Numbered from the stretch's first letter, positions 31,433-39,876 are shown. The stretch: 53,367 bases of DNA from an uncultured Dysosmobacter sp. (GCA_934590165.1 CAKTOO010000020.1:1-53367); one strand, 5' to 3'. Program-made: numbers and translations. Notes: generated by a model not told the origin, from the sequence alone.

Positions 31433-32371
31433 TTAACGCGGCTTGCTACCGGCGTCCGCCCGCTGGTCCACCCGGCGGGCCAACTCCTGGGCGGCGTTGT
31501 ATCCGAATTTCCGGTGACGGTTGTTCATGGCGGCCACCTCCACGATGCTGGCCAGGTTCCGGCCCGGCCGCACAGGGATGGTGACGATGGGCACCTGCAC
31601 ATCCAGAATGTCGGTGAAATGGTCCTCAATGCCCAGACGGTCATAAAACTTCGTCTGATCCCATTGCTCAAAATGCACCACCAGGTCCAGCTGGGACTCC
31701 GTTTTGATGGCCCGCATACCGAACAGCTGCCGCACATCAATGACACCGATGCCCCGCAGCTCGATATAGTGGCGGATGACCTCCGGCGCCGTGCCGATGA
31801 GCTGGTCGGAGATGCGCCGCAGTTCTACGGCGTCATCCGCTACCAGGCGGTGGCCCCGCATGATGAGCTCGATGCCAGCCTCGCTCTTGCCGACACCGGA
31901 GTCGCCGGTGATCATGACACCCTCGCCGTAAATGTCCAGCAGAACGCCGTGACGGGTGACGCAGGGGGCCAGGGCCCGGTTCAGGTACTCGATGGTGTGG
32001 CTGGTGAAATCCACCGTGGTCTCCTCGGTGCGGAGCAGGGTCTTCTCATGCTCCACAGCGCTCTCCAGGCACTCCGGAAAGCAGTCCAGGCCCCGGGAGA
32101 TCACCAGGGCGGGGATGTCATACAAAAACAGGTCATCAAAGCACTTGCGGCGCTGTTCATCCGTCAGGCTCTTGAGATATGTCACCTCGGCCTTGCCGAT
32201 GACCTGGAGGCGGCGGGGGTCAAAATAATCATAAAAATCGTGGAATTGCAGTCCCGGGCGGTTCACATCGTTGATGGTCAGCAGGGCCGTGTCGAAATCG
32301 CTGCCCTTGTTCAGCACCTGCAAATTAAAGATGGAGACAAATTCCGTGATCTTCAAGCCTTTTTCATACAT
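31433..32371 (-). CDS. hprK: HPr kinase/phosphorylase
   Basis: 312 residues from ATG 32369-32371. Phosphorylates Ser46 of HPr to trigger carbon catabolite repression, and reverses it. The P-loop GDSGVGKSE (156-164) and the signature ELRGIGVIDVRQLFG are intact; the N-terminal domain is complete. The chosen start has AAAGGTGA ahead of it; the longer upstream frame reads through promoter DNA. First gene of the long run to dnaE; sigma-A promoter at 32479-32507. Confidence 0.96.
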   Translation of the reverse strand: MYEKGLKITEFVSIFNLQVLNKGSDFDTALLTINDVNRPGLQFHDFYDYFDPRRLQVIGKAEVTYLKSLTDEQRRKCFDDLFLYDIPALVISRGLDCFPECLESAVEHEKTLLRTEETTVDFTSHTIEYLNRALAPCVTRHGVLLDIYGEGVMITGDSGVGKSEAGIELIMRGHRLVADDAVELRRISDQLIGTAPEVIRHYIELRGIGVIDVRQLFGMRAIKTESQLDLVVHFEQWDQTKFYDRLGIEDHFTDILDVQVPIVTIPVRPGRNLASIVEVAAMNNRHRKFGYNAAQELARRVDQRADAGSKPR

Positions 32372-32478
32372 CGCGCATTCTTCACCTTTCCGGCGCGGCA
32401 GCGCCCCTCTCCGCCCGGTCCGGGCCATGCGAACGCCCGGCAGAACGGTCAAAAAAACTTTTGGGGAAAACTGTTTTT

Positions 32479-32507
32479 ATTATATATGAATTTCCGCCAT
32501 TGCGCAA
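32479..32507 (-). promoter_or_regulatory. Sigma-A promoter of the hprK-to-dnaE run
   Basis: Minus strand -35 TTGCGC (32502-32507), 17-bp spacer, -10 TATAAT (32479-32484). About 110 nt ahead of hprK. Confidence 0.7.
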
Positions 32508-32574
32508 CACTTTCGCCGCTGGGAACCCTCTGCCGGCCCGCTGAAAATTCCTTGAATTTTTTTGAAAATTTTGC

Positions 32575-32603
32575 TTGCTTTTTTTCGTTTTTTCTGTTAT
32601 GAT
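32575..32603 (+). promoter_or_regulatory. Sigma-A promoter of rpmB
   Basis: TTGCTT (32575-32580), 17-bp spacer, TATGAT (32598-32603); about 58 bp ahead of the rpmB start. Confidence 0.72.
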
Positions 32604-32661
32604 ATCAGCTGTGCTTGTGAAAAGCGGCACGGAAGTACGCAACAGCAAGGAGGTGCAACGG

Positions 32662-32850
32662 ATGGCAAAGTGCGAGTTCTGCGACAAGGGCGTTACCTTC
32701 GGCATTCAGGTTTCCCACTCTCACCGGCGTTCCAATCGTCCCTGGAAGCCCAATGTGAAGCGCGTGAAGGCAATCGTCAACGGTTCCCCCCGCCATGTGT
32801 ATGTTTGTACCCGGTGTATGCGTTCCGGTAAGGTCACCAGAGCGGTCTGA
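32662..32850 (+). CDS. rpmB: 50S ribosomal protein L28 (bL28)
   Basis: 62 residues. Short zinc-binding form with CEFC (4-7) and CTRC near the C-terminus; SHSHRRSNRPWKPNVKRV is the family signature. Start ATG 32662-32664 behind AAGGAGG; the frame is open further upstream but that is leader DNA. It is a single-gene transcript with its own promoter and terminator, and is one of the few plus-strand genes of the window. Confidence 0.97.
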   Translation: MAKCEFCDKGVTFGIQVSHSHRRSNRPWKPNVKRVKAIVNGSPRHVYVCTRCMRSGKVTRAV

Positions 32851-32861
32851 TTGTACAAACA

Positions 32862-32897
32862 AAAAGCCCGGACAAAAGTCCGGGCTTTTCTTTTTTC
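32862..32897 (+). terminator. Terminator of rpmB
   Basis: 12-bp perfect stem (32862-32873 with 32878-32889), loop AAAA, followed by CTTTTTT. Confidence 0.93.
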
Positions 32898-32898
32898 C

Positions 32899-32931
32899 CA
32901 AAAACGGGAGCAGGCAGCTGCCTGCTCCCGT
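32899..32931 (-). terminator. Terminator of the der-plsY-gpsA transcript
   Basis: Perfect 28-bp palindrome (ACGGGAGCAGGCAG at 32904-32917 and its complement at 32918-32931) followed by TTTT on the minus strand. Seven bp behind the pseudogene stop. Confidence 0.85.
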
Positions 32932-32937
32932 CTGTTT

Positions 32938-33800
32938 TCAATTTTCCGCAGCGGCAAGCGCTTCCAAAAAAGCGACGGTTCCCCGCCTCTCCGGCTGGAC
33001 CTCCGTCTGGAGCGCCGTTCCCGGCAGGCAGAGCCGCGCCAGGAGCGTGTGTTCGTGATGGGGCAGTTTTCCAGGGAAACGCCCTTCAGGGCTTTCCAGG
33101 GGATGGAGGTAAACTCCGCGCTGTATGTCTGCTCCCCTTTCTTCTCCGGTTTGCCGCTGCGCAGCAGCAGCAATTCCCGGTCATTGTGCAGATACAGCGT
33201 ACCGGCAAACTCCTCCTTGCGCTTCCACGGAAGACGCCGGTCCGTCCGCAGATCGTCCCAGCAGGGCTGGTATGCGTCTATTGAGAAGTCCATCCCCCGC
33301 TCCCGCAGGTCCCGCATCTGGTTATAGAGCCAAATGTCGATATCCGTTTCCCGCAGGTCCGGGTCCCCCCGGAGCGTAGTACTGCCCGCTCCGCTGTACG
33401 ATTGCCACACCAGGTCCGCGAAGCGCCACATGACATCGGCAGAGACTGTATTGTACGGCAGGCGCAGCTGGGCACTTTCCCCGTAAATGGTGCACACGCC
33501 GTGGAGCAGCCGCTGGTACAGGCGGATGCCGGTAATATCCTCATAAGGCATCCGGACAGTCTCCACAGTCTTCTCCTGGCGGCTCCAAGCGTGAACGCCG
33601 TCATCATCAGCGGCCACCACATAATCATAGAGGTCCATATCCGGCGAGGCCCGCCGCCGCTCAATGTCCCTGGGGATCTTGAACAGCATCCGATACGGCC
33701 TCCCCCGGTCCACATAGGGTACAAACAGAGGTGGCAAAGGATGGCCGTCATCGATCTCATAAAGTCAGGGTCCAAAGGCGTCGTATTCCGAGATCCGCAC
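32938..33800 (-). pseudogene. Disrupted gene of an unnamed conserved family: nonsense codon plus frameshift
   Basis: Starting at GTG 33798-33800 (AGGGGAG upstream), the frame reads MRISEYDAFGP and meets TGA at 33765-33767, followed without shift by LYEIDDGHPLPPLFVPYV and a long soluble sequence (RMLFKIPRDIERR, MDLYDYVVA, MPYEDITGIRLYQ). A second lesion lies at the four-A run 33067-33070: the current frame leaves into nonsense that invades antisense rpmB, but adding one A restores KLPHHEHTLLARLCLPG and a natural end LEALAAAEN with TGA at 32938-32940, just before a good terminator. Repaired, the product would be 287 residues. Trp (TGG) at the nonsense site is the likely ancestor (FGPWLYEI). It is last in the der-plsY-gpsA transcript. 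I recall similar clostridial proteins, function unknown. Confidence 0.85.
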
Positions 33801-33828
33801 GTTCCACTCCCCTTTTCGTTACATTTCG

Positions 33829-34833
33829 TTACATCCAGGTCGTCTCCAGCAATTCGTCTTTCTTGGCCCGGGTCATGAGCTCTGTCACCACATCCCGCAC
33901 CTGCTTGCCGTGATAGAGCACATCATAGGCGCAGCGGCAGATAGGCATATCCACACCCTCCCGCTGGGCCAGTTGGTAGATGCTTTCGGCAGCGTAGTAG
34001 CCTTCCACCACAGCACCCACTTCCTCCATGGCCTCCTGCACGGTCTTTCCCTCTCCAATGAGGATACCGGCACGGTTGTTCCGGGAGTGCATGGAGGTGC
34101 AGGTGACGATGAGGTCGCCCATGCCGGCCAGGCCGCCGAAGGTGCGGCGGGTGCCGCCCAGCTGCTCCCCCAGGCGGGTGATCTCCGCCATGGCCCGGGT
34201 CATGAGAAGGGCTTTCGTGTTGTCCTGAAAGCCCAGGCCCGTGCAGATGCCGCAGCTGAGCGCCACAACGTTTTTCAGTGCGCCGGACAGCTCCACGCCA
34301 ATGATGTCATAGCTGGTATAAATGCGGAAATAATCGTTCATGAAAGCATCCTGGACGAACCGGGCCGCCGTCCGGTCCGGGCAGGCGGCCACGCAGCCCG
34401 TGGGCATCCGGATGCCCACCTCCTCCGCGTGAGAGGGGCCGGAAAGGGCAACCACTTTACAAATATGATGCGTCTCCTCCTGGAGCACCTGGCTCATACG
34501 GAGGTTAGTATCCCGCTCAATGCCCTTGGACACGGACACCAAAATACTGTCCGGCCGCAGGTAAGGAGCCGCCTTTTTTCCGGTGTCCCGGACGGCAAAG
34601 GAAGGCGCCGCGCATACCACCATGTCCGCCCCTTCCAACACTGAGAGGTCGCCGGTGACATGGAGGCTCTCCGGCAGTGGGACGCCTTTCAAAAGGGGAT
34701 TCTCCCGCGTCCGGGCCATTTCCTCCGCCTTGGCGGGGTTGTGGGACCAGAGATATGTCTCGTGGCTGTTGTCACAGAGGACCCGGCTCAGCGCCGTGCC
34801 CCAGCCGCCGCTGCCCAGCACAACTGCTTTCAT
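33829..34833 (-). CDS. gpsA: Glycerol-3-phosphate dehydrogenase [NAD(P)+]
   Basis: 334 residues. Makes sn-glycerol 3-phosphate from dihydroxyacetone phosphate for phospholipid synthesis. N-terminal nucleotide-binding motif LGSGGWGTAL (6-15), the VSKGIERDT and LSGPSHAEEV motifs, and the catalytic-domain stretches ALKNVVAL and GLAGMGDLIVTC are all present. Start ATG behind AAGGAGG. It lies 13 bp behind plsY, whose enzyme acts on its product. Confidence 0.97.
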   Translation of the reverse strand: MKAVVLGSGGWGTALSRVLCDNSHETYLWSHNPAKAEEMARTRENPLLKGVPLPESLHVTGDLSVLEGADMVVCAAPSFAVRDTGKKAAPYLRPDSILVSVSKGIERDTNLRMSQVLQEETHHICKVVALSGPSHAEEVGIRMPTGCVAACPDRTAARFVQDAFMNDYFRIYTSYDIIGVELSGALKNVVALSCGICTGLGFQDNTKALLMTRAMAEITRLGEQLGGTRRTFGGLAGMGDLIVTCTSMHSRNNRAGILIGEGKTVQEAMEEVGAVVEGYYAAESIYQLAQREGVDMPICRCAYDVLYHGKQVRDVVTELMTRAKKDELLETTWM

Positions 34834-34846
34834 GATGACTCCTCCT

Positions 34847-35488
34847 TTATGAGTGTTTCCGGTGCAGGCTGAATTTATTTTCCGTCCCGCTCAAAAGCCG
34901 CTTGATGTTGCCGCGGTGCTGCCACACCACCAGGCCTCCGCAGATGAAGGCCAGCACCACGATGCCCGGGTCTGGATAGCAGTACCAGGAGATGAAGGGA
35001 AAGCTGGCCCCGGCCCAGAGAGAACCCAGGGATACATACCGGGTCAGGATGGTGAGAATGAGAAAGCCGCCCCACACTACCAGGGCCACCCGCCAGTCGA
35101 TCATGATGGCGATGGTGCCGCCGGAGAGGATGCCCTTGCCGCCCTTGAAGTGGAACATGCAGGGGAACATATGGCCCAGCAGGCAGAATACGCCGGTCCA
35201 GTATTTGCCCAGAAGCGCGTTTCCCATCATTCCGAATATCCATGCGCCAACCAGGACGGCAATCACCGCCTTCAGCACGTCGCACAAAATGACTACAAGG
35301 GTCAAAGGGCCACCGAAGGTGCGGTGGAAATTGGTCAGGCCCGCGTTGCCGCTGCCATGGGTGCGGACATCATCCCGCAGGATATATTTGGAGACGATCA
35401 CAGCCCCATTGAAGCAGCCCAGGAAATAGGAAATAACGGCGGTGCCGCCATAGTAAAGTAAGGTCGTCAACAACCAGTACTCACCCAT
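34847..35488 (-). CDS. plsY: Acyl-phosphate:glycerol-3-phosphate acyltransferase
   Basis: 213 residues, about five or six membrane helices. Transfers the acyl chain from acyl-phosphate to position 1 of glycerol 3-phosphate at the inner membrane face. Family motifs: HGSGNAGLTNFHRTFG near 45, GHMFPCMFHFKGGKG near 107 and a C-terminal HRGNIKRLL. Start ATG behind GGAGGACT. Stands between der (3 bp) and gpsA. Confidence 0.95.
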   Translation of the reverse strand: MGEYWLLTTLLYYGGTAVISYFLGCFNGAVIVSKYILRDDVRTHGSGNAGLTNFHRTFGGPLTLVVILCDVLKAVIAVLVGAWIFGMMGNALLGKYWTGVFCLLGHMFPCMFHFKGGKGILSGGTIAIMIDWRVALVVWGGFLILTILTRYVSLGSLWAGASFPFISWYCYPDPGIVVLAFICGGLVVWQHRGNIKRLLSGTENKFSLHRKHS

Positions 35489-35491
35489 CGT

Positions 35492-36820
35492 TCAGTCCTC
35501 CTTATCGCCTTTCTGGCGGATGGAAAGGATCACAGGGGTGCCCTCCAAGCCGAAGGTATTGCGGATGCAGTTTTCAATATACCGCTGGTAAGAGAAATGG
35601 AACAGCCGGGCATCGTTGCAGAAAATAACAAAGTGAGGCGGCTTGACTCCCACTTGAGTCATATAGTAGATCTTCAGCCGCCGGCCCTTGTCCGTGGGGG
35701 GCTGCACCCGGGTCTGGGCATCCTCCAGGACGTTGTTCAGCATACCGGTGGTGATACGGGTCGCCGCCTGGTTGCTGACATAGTCGATAAGCTCAAACAA
35801 CCTGTCCACCCGCTGGCCGGTCTTGGCGGAGATGAACAGAATGGGGGCATAGGTCATGAAAGCCAGGTCCTGGCGGACTTTCTCCCGCATCCGGTCCATG
35901 GTCTTGTCATCCTTTTCCACCAGGTCCCACTTGTTGATGACGATAATGCTGGCCTTGCCGGCCTCATGGGCCAGGCCTGCCACCTTGGTATCCTGCTCCG
36001 TGACGCCCTCGGTGGCATCGATCATGATAAGGCACACATCACTGCGCTCGATGGCCATGGTGGCCCGGAGAACGCTGTATTTTTCAATGTCCTCCTCCAC
36101 CTTGGACTTCTTGCGGATACCGGCGGTATCGATGAATACGAACCGGCCCTGTTCGTTTTCAAAGCGGGAGTCAATGGCGTCCCGGGTGGTGCCGGCCACA
36201 TTGGACACGATGACCCGCTCCTCCCCCAAGATCTTGTTCACCAGGGAGCTCTTGCCGGCGTTGGGCTTGCCGATGACGGCCACCTTGATGGCGTCATCCT
36301 CTTCCTCCTCTTCCTCCTCCGGGGGGAAGTACTGAACGCAGGCGTCCAGCAGGTCGCCGGTGCCATGGCCGTGGACGGCGGAGACGGCGATGGGGTCGCC
36401 AAGGCCCAGGTTGTAAAACTCGTAAAAGTCCGGGTCCACGGCGCCGGTGGAGTCCATCTTGTTCACCGCCAGCACGATGGGCTTGCCGCTGCGCAGCAGC
36501 ATGTTCGCCACCTCGTGGTCAGAGGCGGTGAGGCCGGTCTTGATATCCGTCAAAAACACGATGACGGTGGCGTTGTCGATGGCGATCTGGGCCTGGTCCC
36601 GCATGAACTCCAGGATCTGGTTGTCCGTACGGGGCTCGATGCCGCCGGTGTCGATGAGCGTGAACTGGCGGCCGTTCCAGTCCGTCTCTCCATAAATACG
36701 GTCCCGGGTGACGCCGGGGGTGTCCTCCACGATGGAAAGCCGCCTGCCGATCAGCTTGTTAAACAGCATGGACTTGCCCACGTTGGGGCGGCCTACGATA
36801 GCAACGATAGGTTTCGACAT
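35492..36820 (-). CDS. der: Ribosome-associated GTPase Der (EngA)
   Basis: 442 residues from ATG 36818-36820 (GGGAG upstream). Two tandem GTPase domains, P-loops GRPNVGKS (10-17) and GKPNAGKS (184-191), then the KH-like C-terminal domain. Needed for 50S assembly. The linker between the G domains carries an unbroken run of seven or more Glu residues (FPPEEEEEEEDD), acidic as in relatives but longer than usual. A start 29 codons earlier falls at the predicted transcription start and was rejected. First gene of der-plsY-gpsA. Confidence 0.97.
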   Translation of the reverse strand: MSKPIVAIVGRPNVGKSMLFNKLIGRRLSIVEDTPGVTRDRIYGETDWNGRQFTLIDTGGIEPRTDNQILEFMRDQAQIAIDNATVIVFLTDIKTGLTASDHEVANMLLRSGKPIVLAVNKMDSTGAVDPDFYEFYNLGLGDPIAVSAVHGHGTGDLLDACVQYFPPEEEEEEEDDAIKVAVIGKPNAGKSSLVNKILGEERVIVSNVAGTTRDAIDSRFENEQGRFVFIDTAGIRKKSKVEEDIEKYSVLRATMAIERSDVCLIMIDATEGVTEQDTKVAGLAHEAGKASIIVINKWDLVEKDDKTMDRMREKVRQDLAFMTYAPILFISAKTGQRVDRLFELIDYVSNQAATRITTGMLNNVLEDAQTRVQPPTDKGRRLKIYYMTQVGVKPPHFVIFCNDARLFHFSYQRYIENCIRNTFGLEGTPVILSIRQKGDKED

Positions 36821-36912
36821 ATTGTCTCCCTTTCCAGAGCGCCGCCGCTTCCCCGCTTGCAGCGAAGGGACTGCCGGGTGCTCACAGTTCTTTTCATAAA
36901 ATCCCATGATGT

Positions 36913-36941
36913 ATTATACCCGCTCCCAACCAGATACGCAA
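36913..36941 (-). promoter_or_regulatory. Sigma-A promoter of der-plsY-gpsA
   Basis: Minus strand -35 TTGCGT (36936-36941), 17-bp spacer, -10 TATAAT (36913-36918). About 85 nt of leader before der. Confidence 0.78.
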
Positions 36942-36996
36942 GCATAAAGCGCAGCTTTCGACGCTCCTCAAGAACGCATTTCCGCTCTCAAACGCA

Positions 36997-37032
36997 AAAA
37001 GTTAGGAGGGAAGAATCCTTCTTCCCTCCTAA
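36997..37032 (-). terminator. Terminator of rpmF
   Basis: 14-bp perfect stem TTAGGAGGGAAGAA (37002-37015) / TTCTTCCCTCCTAA (37019-37032), then CTTTTTG on the minus strand. Confidence 0.9.
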
Positions 37033-37051
37033 AGCAAGCATGCGCAAATCC

Positions 37052-37246
37052 TTATTTAGAGACGACGGACTTAACAACCTTGACCTCACGGCCATTGTAA
37101 GTACCGCACTCCTGGCACATTCTGTGAGGCAGGTGCAGCGCACCGCATTTCGGGCATTTTACGAGACCGGGGACAGCCAGCTTCCAAGTGGAGCTGCGCC
37201 GCTTGTCGCGTCTTGCTTTGGATACTTTTCCCTTAGGTACTGCCAT
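37052..37246 (-). CDS. rpmF: 50S ribosomal protein L32 (bL32)
   Basis: 64 residues. Begins MAVPKGKVSKARRDKRR as in the family and carries the zinc ribbon CPKCG ... CQECG. The ATG at 37244-37246 lies 8 nt behind AAGGAGG; an upstream ATG precedes that site. It follows the DUF177 gene by 61 bp, the standard pairing, and ends with its own strong terminator. Confidence 0.97.
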   Translation of the reverse strand: MAVPKGKVSKARRDKRRSSTWKLAVPGLVKCPKCGALHLPHRMCQECGTYNGREVKVVKSVVSK

Positions 37247-37307
37247 TGTGACACCTCCTTGATCTTTCAAAGGCCCGGGAGGTCAAGCCCGTCCTTAGTT
37301 TGTTTCT

Positions 37308-37805
37308 TTATTTGTTCTCCAAAAGCTTGGCCAGGACTGCGAGCCGCGGATCCACTTCCTTTTCACAGGAACAGGGGCCGAGGTTCAGGTCAGCGCCGCA
37401 CCGGGGGCACAGTCCCTTACAATCTTCCGAACACAATGTCTTCGTGTCCATTTCGAGGATGAACGCGGTCCGGGCCAGGTCGGAAATATCCACCTTGCCC
37501 TCCTCCAGCAGGACGATCTCATCGTTGTCCTCGTCCTGAAGCTCCTCCGCCAGCATACAGCTGTACGGAACCTCTTTGTCCTGGAGAAATTCCTTTCCGC
37601 AACGGTCGCACACGGCGTCCAGTACAGAGCGGGCCGTCAGATCCAGATGCAGCACATCAGCGCTGCTGTACACCCTGCCCTCCACCGTCACGGGACGGGA
37701 AACGGGATGCCGGCCGGAAAACTCCAGATCGGACAAATCCATTTCAAACTGGAAGGTCAACTCTTTGGCGGGGTCCCGCAGGATGGGTTTTACATCAAAA
37801 AGCAT
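37308..37805 (-). CDS. yceD: DUF177 (YceD family) protein
   Basis: 165 residues. Four-cysteine pattern C-x2-C (VCDRCGKEF near 65) and CPRCG near the end, with the acidic middle seen in YceD. In bacteria the gene nearly always stands before rpmF; in plants and E. coli its relatives are linked to 23S rRNA metabolism. Start ATG behind GAGGTAG. Driven by a perfect-consensus promoter 28 bp upstream. Confidence 0.93.
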   Translation of the reverse strand: MLFDVKPILRDPAKELTFQFEMDLSDLEFSGRHPVSRPVTVEGRVYSSADVLHLDLTARSVLDAVCDRCGKEFLQDKEVPYSCMLAEELQDEDNDEIVLLEEGKVDISDLARTAFILEMDTKTLCSEDCKGLCPRCGADLNLGPCSCEKEVDPRLAVLAKLLENK

Positions 37806-37832
37806 AAGCTACCTCGCAATGACACGAGTAGT

Positions 37833-37861
37833 ATTATAAGGGATACACCACTCGTTGTCAA
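37833..37861 (-). promoter_or_regulatory. Perfect-consensus sigma-A promoter of DUF177-rpmF
   Basis: Minus strand TTGACA (37856-37861), 17-bp spacer, TATAAT (37833-37838). Fits the high demand for a ribosomal protein operon. Confidence 0.93.
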
Positions 37862-37881
37862 ACTATTTTTTTAAAAAAATG

Positions 37882-38367
37882 TTATCTTTTTTTCTCCTTG
37901 CCGCCGGTGTCCCGGTTGGGGTCAAAGCAGCTGCCGGTCAGGTCGATGCCCATGATGGCCGTGCGGAAGCCGGTGCGCAGGACTTCATAGGTGGTGATAT
38001 AGTACGCCTGCTTGGGCCAGCGGTCCGCCCAGCTCTGCCGCAGAACGCCGGCAAACCGTCCGCACAAAGGATCGGGCTCCTCCAGAAGCATGGGGGAAAG
38101 GAAGCAGACCACCGCCTGCCGTTCATCCACGATCCGCGCTCCCCGGCCCAGCAGGCGCTTATTCCAGCGCTGTTCCAGGGCGTCCAGCATGGCATCCGCC
38201 AGTTTTTGCAGCCCCTCCACATCTTCCGCCTCCCGGACAGCCTGGGCGTACAGGGGAGCAAACCGCTCCTGATACCGGCGAAAGGCCTCCTCATACTCCG
38301 CACGGTTGAACCGCTTCAGCCAGTCGCCGGCTTCCCAAACGGCGGCACAGAGCGCATCCACGTTCAT
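37882..38367 (-). CDS. Conserved hypothetical protein
   Basis: 161 residues, soluble, mostly helical; no family I can name. Features seen: an N-terminal Trp-rich helix pair (VWEAGDWLKRFNRAEYEEAF), a central VVCFLSPMLLEE, and a C-terminal GFRTAIMGIDLTGSCFDPN segment, ending in a basic tail. Start ATG 38365-38367 behind GGAGGAG, overlapping the stop of the upstream membrane protein gene as ATGA, so the two are coupled. No clear terminator follows, only an A/T-rich run. Confidence 0.75.
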   Translation of the reverse strand: MNVDALCAAVWEAGDWLKRFNRAEYEEAFRRYQERFAPLYAQAVREAEDVEGLQKLADAMLDALEQRWNKRLLGRGARIVDERQAVVCFLSPMLLEEPDPLCGRFAGVLRQSWADRWPKQAYYITTYEVLRTGFRTAIMGIDLTGSCFDPNRDTGGKEKKR

Positions 38368-38708
38368 AGCTCCTCCTCTTCTCCGCCGGTCTCCTCCGGC
38401 TCGCCGTCAACTTCTTCCGATTCACCGGCTGTCTCCTCCGCCGCGCCGAGCTCCTCCGGCTCGTCAGACCAGGAAGATGGGTCATCCTTATGCTCCACAC
38501 CGTAGCGGTATGCTTTCCACTCCCGCCAAAGCAGCCAGCAGCCCGCGACAGCAAAGACCACCGCCGCGCCGATGCTCAGGGCTTTGTAATCACTCTCTCC
38601 AATGTCGGTGATCAGCTGATAGGCCAGATACAGCAAATAGCCGCCGGCCAGGATCATAAACGCATTGGTCCGCCCTGTCTGCTTTTTTTCGGGACCTTGT
38701 TTCTCCAT
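38364..38708 (-). CDS. Small membrane protein with acidic tail
   Basis: 114 residues. Two membrane helices (about 16-35 and 43-62) follow a short basic N-terminus; the C-terminal half after about residue 75 is very acidic (about half Glu/Asp, with EEL/EETG repeats) and likely disordered. Family and function unknown. Start ATG behind AGGAGAA. First of a two-gene unit with the hypothetical at 37882; divergent from the pseudouridine synthase gene. Confidence 0.75.
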   Translation of the reverse strand: MEKQGPEKKQTGRTNAFMILAGGYLLYLAYQLITDIGESDYKALSIGAAVVFAVAGCWLLWREWKAYRYGVEHKDDPSSWSDEPEELGAAEETAGESEEVDGEPEETGGEEEEL

Positions 38709-38751
38709 TCAGTTTCTCCTGCCTTCCCGTAAAAATTCTTGTTCCCATCGC

Positions 38752-38780
38752 TTTACAAGTCCGCCGGAAACAGGTATGAT
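38752..38780 (+). promoter_or_regulatory. Sigma-A promoter of the RluA-family gene
   Basis: TTTACA (38752-38757), 17-bp spacer, TATGAT (38775-38780); 32 bp before the start codon. Confidence 0.72.
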
Positions 38781-38812
38781 AAATGCGATTTCACCATATT
38801 TCGGAGGACATC

Positions 38813-39775
38813 ATGCGGGAATTCACCATTGGAAAAAATGACGCTGGCCAGCGGCTGGACCGCTTCGTGGCAAAGAATCTGCCGCTGCTGCCCCCTGCCC
38901 TGCTGCAAAAATATATCCGCCTCAAGCGCATCAAGGTCAACGGCAAGGGCTCCAAGCGGGATGTGCGGCTGAACGCCGGCGATGTTCTTCAATTATATAT
39001 CAACGACGAGTTTTTTGACAAGCCCTCTGAGGAAAACATGTTCCTGACGCTTTTCAATCCCCAGCTGGACATCGTATATGAGGATGAAAACCTGCTGCTG
39101 GTGAACAAACGCCCCGGCCTGGTGGTCCACGCCGACGAGACGGAGAAGGTGAACACCCTCATCAACCACATCCAGGCCTATCTGTACCAGAAGCGGGAAT
39201 GGAATCCCAAGTGGGAAAACACTTTTGCTCCTGCCCTGTGCAATCGCATTGACCGGAACACCGGCGGCATTGTCATCGCCGCCAAAAACGCCGAGACGCT
39301 TCGTATCATCAACGAGAAGATCAAAAACCACGAACTGGAAAAAAGCTACCTCTGCGTCACCGTGGGACACCCCCGGCCCGCTGAAGGGCGCATTGAGGGC
39401 TTTTTGCTGAAGGACGAGGCCAAAAAGCAGGTCTCCTTTTACCACAAGCCCGTCCCCGGCGGCAAGACCGCCGTCACGCTGTACAAAACGCTGGAGAGCC
39501 GCGGTCCGCTGTCTTTGGTGGAGTGCCGCCTGCTGACCGGCCGGACCCACCAGATCCGGGTCTCCATGGCGGAGATCGGCTGTCCCCTGCTGGGCGACGG
39601 CAAATATGGCCAGGGCGCCGTCAACAAGCAGTATCATGAGACCCGCCAGGCCCTGTATTCCTATCAGCTGGCCTTTGCCTTCACCACGGACGCCGGAGTG
39701 CTGGAATATCTGCGGGGCAAGGAGTTCCGCGTGGACAGTGTTCCTTTCCGGGACAAGTATTTTCCCCCGAAATGA
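38813..39775 (+). CDS. RluA family pseudouridine synthase
   Basis: 320 residues from ATG 38813-38815 behind TCGGAGG. An N-terminal S4 RNA-binding domain (about 12-60) precedes the synthase domain with the catalytic Asp147 in NRIDRNTGG; later motifs LLTGRTHQIRVS and GDGKYG are in place. Modifies uridines in rRNA or tRNA; which site cannot be told from sequence (RluC/RluD-type architecture). Alone on the plus strand with its own promoter; a GC-rich imperfect hairpin (39784-39814) without a T run follows. Confidence 0.93.
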   Translation: MREFTIGKNDAGQRLDRFVAKNLPLLPPALLQKYIRLKRIKVNGKGSKRDVRLNAGDVLQLYINDEFFDKPSEENMFLTLFNPQLDIVYEDENLLLVNKRPGLVVHADETEKVNTLINHIQAYLYQKREWNPKWENTFAPALCNRIDRNTGGIVIAAKNAETLRIINEKIKNHELEKSYLCVTVGHPRPAEGRIEGFLLKDEAKKQVSFYHKPVPGGKTAVTLYKTLESRGPLSLVECRLLTGRTHQIRVSMAEIGCPLLGDGKYGQGAVNKQYHETRQALYSYQLAFAFTTDAGVLEYLRGKEFRVDSVPFRDKYFPPK

Positions 39776-39783
39776 CCCCCGTC

Positions 39784-39814
39784 TCCCCAGGCGCGGGGCC
39801 CCATGGCCCTGGGG
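39784..39814 (+). terminator. Weak terminator-like hairpin behind the pseudouridine synthase gene
   Basis: Outer arms CCCCAGG / CCTGGGG with an inner GGGCC / GGCCC pairing. No T run follows, so termination is doubtful. Confidence 0.3.
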
Positions 39815-39847
39815 AGGAATTTCCCTCGTAAAATATAGGTAATTCCC

Positions 39848-39876
39848 TTGACATTTGGGGATACTTCCGATATAGT
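39848..39876 (+). promoter_or_regulatory. Strong sigma-A promoter of potABCD
   Basis: TTGACA (39848-39853), 17-bp spacer, TATAGT (39871-39876), about 90 nt of leader before potA. Confidence 0.88.

Larger units (their letters stand above)
32372..32661. other. Divergent regulatory interval between hprK and rpmB
   Basis: 290 bp without a gene. It holds the hprK promoter (minus), the rpmB promoter (plus), and the rpmB leader. No riboswitch or operator was recognised. Confidence 0.6.

Noticed and set aside
33067..33070. Programmed frameshift at the A run of the same gene
   Set aside because: The run is only four A and not a known slippery heptamer; with the upstream nonsense codon, simple gene loss is more likely.
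33765..33767. TGA in the gpsA-adjacent gene as selenocysteine or reassigned tryptophan codon
   Set aside because: TGA ends many intact genes here (M23, rbgA, rnhB, potB), no selenocysteine hairpin is apparent, and a second lesion further on shows decay.
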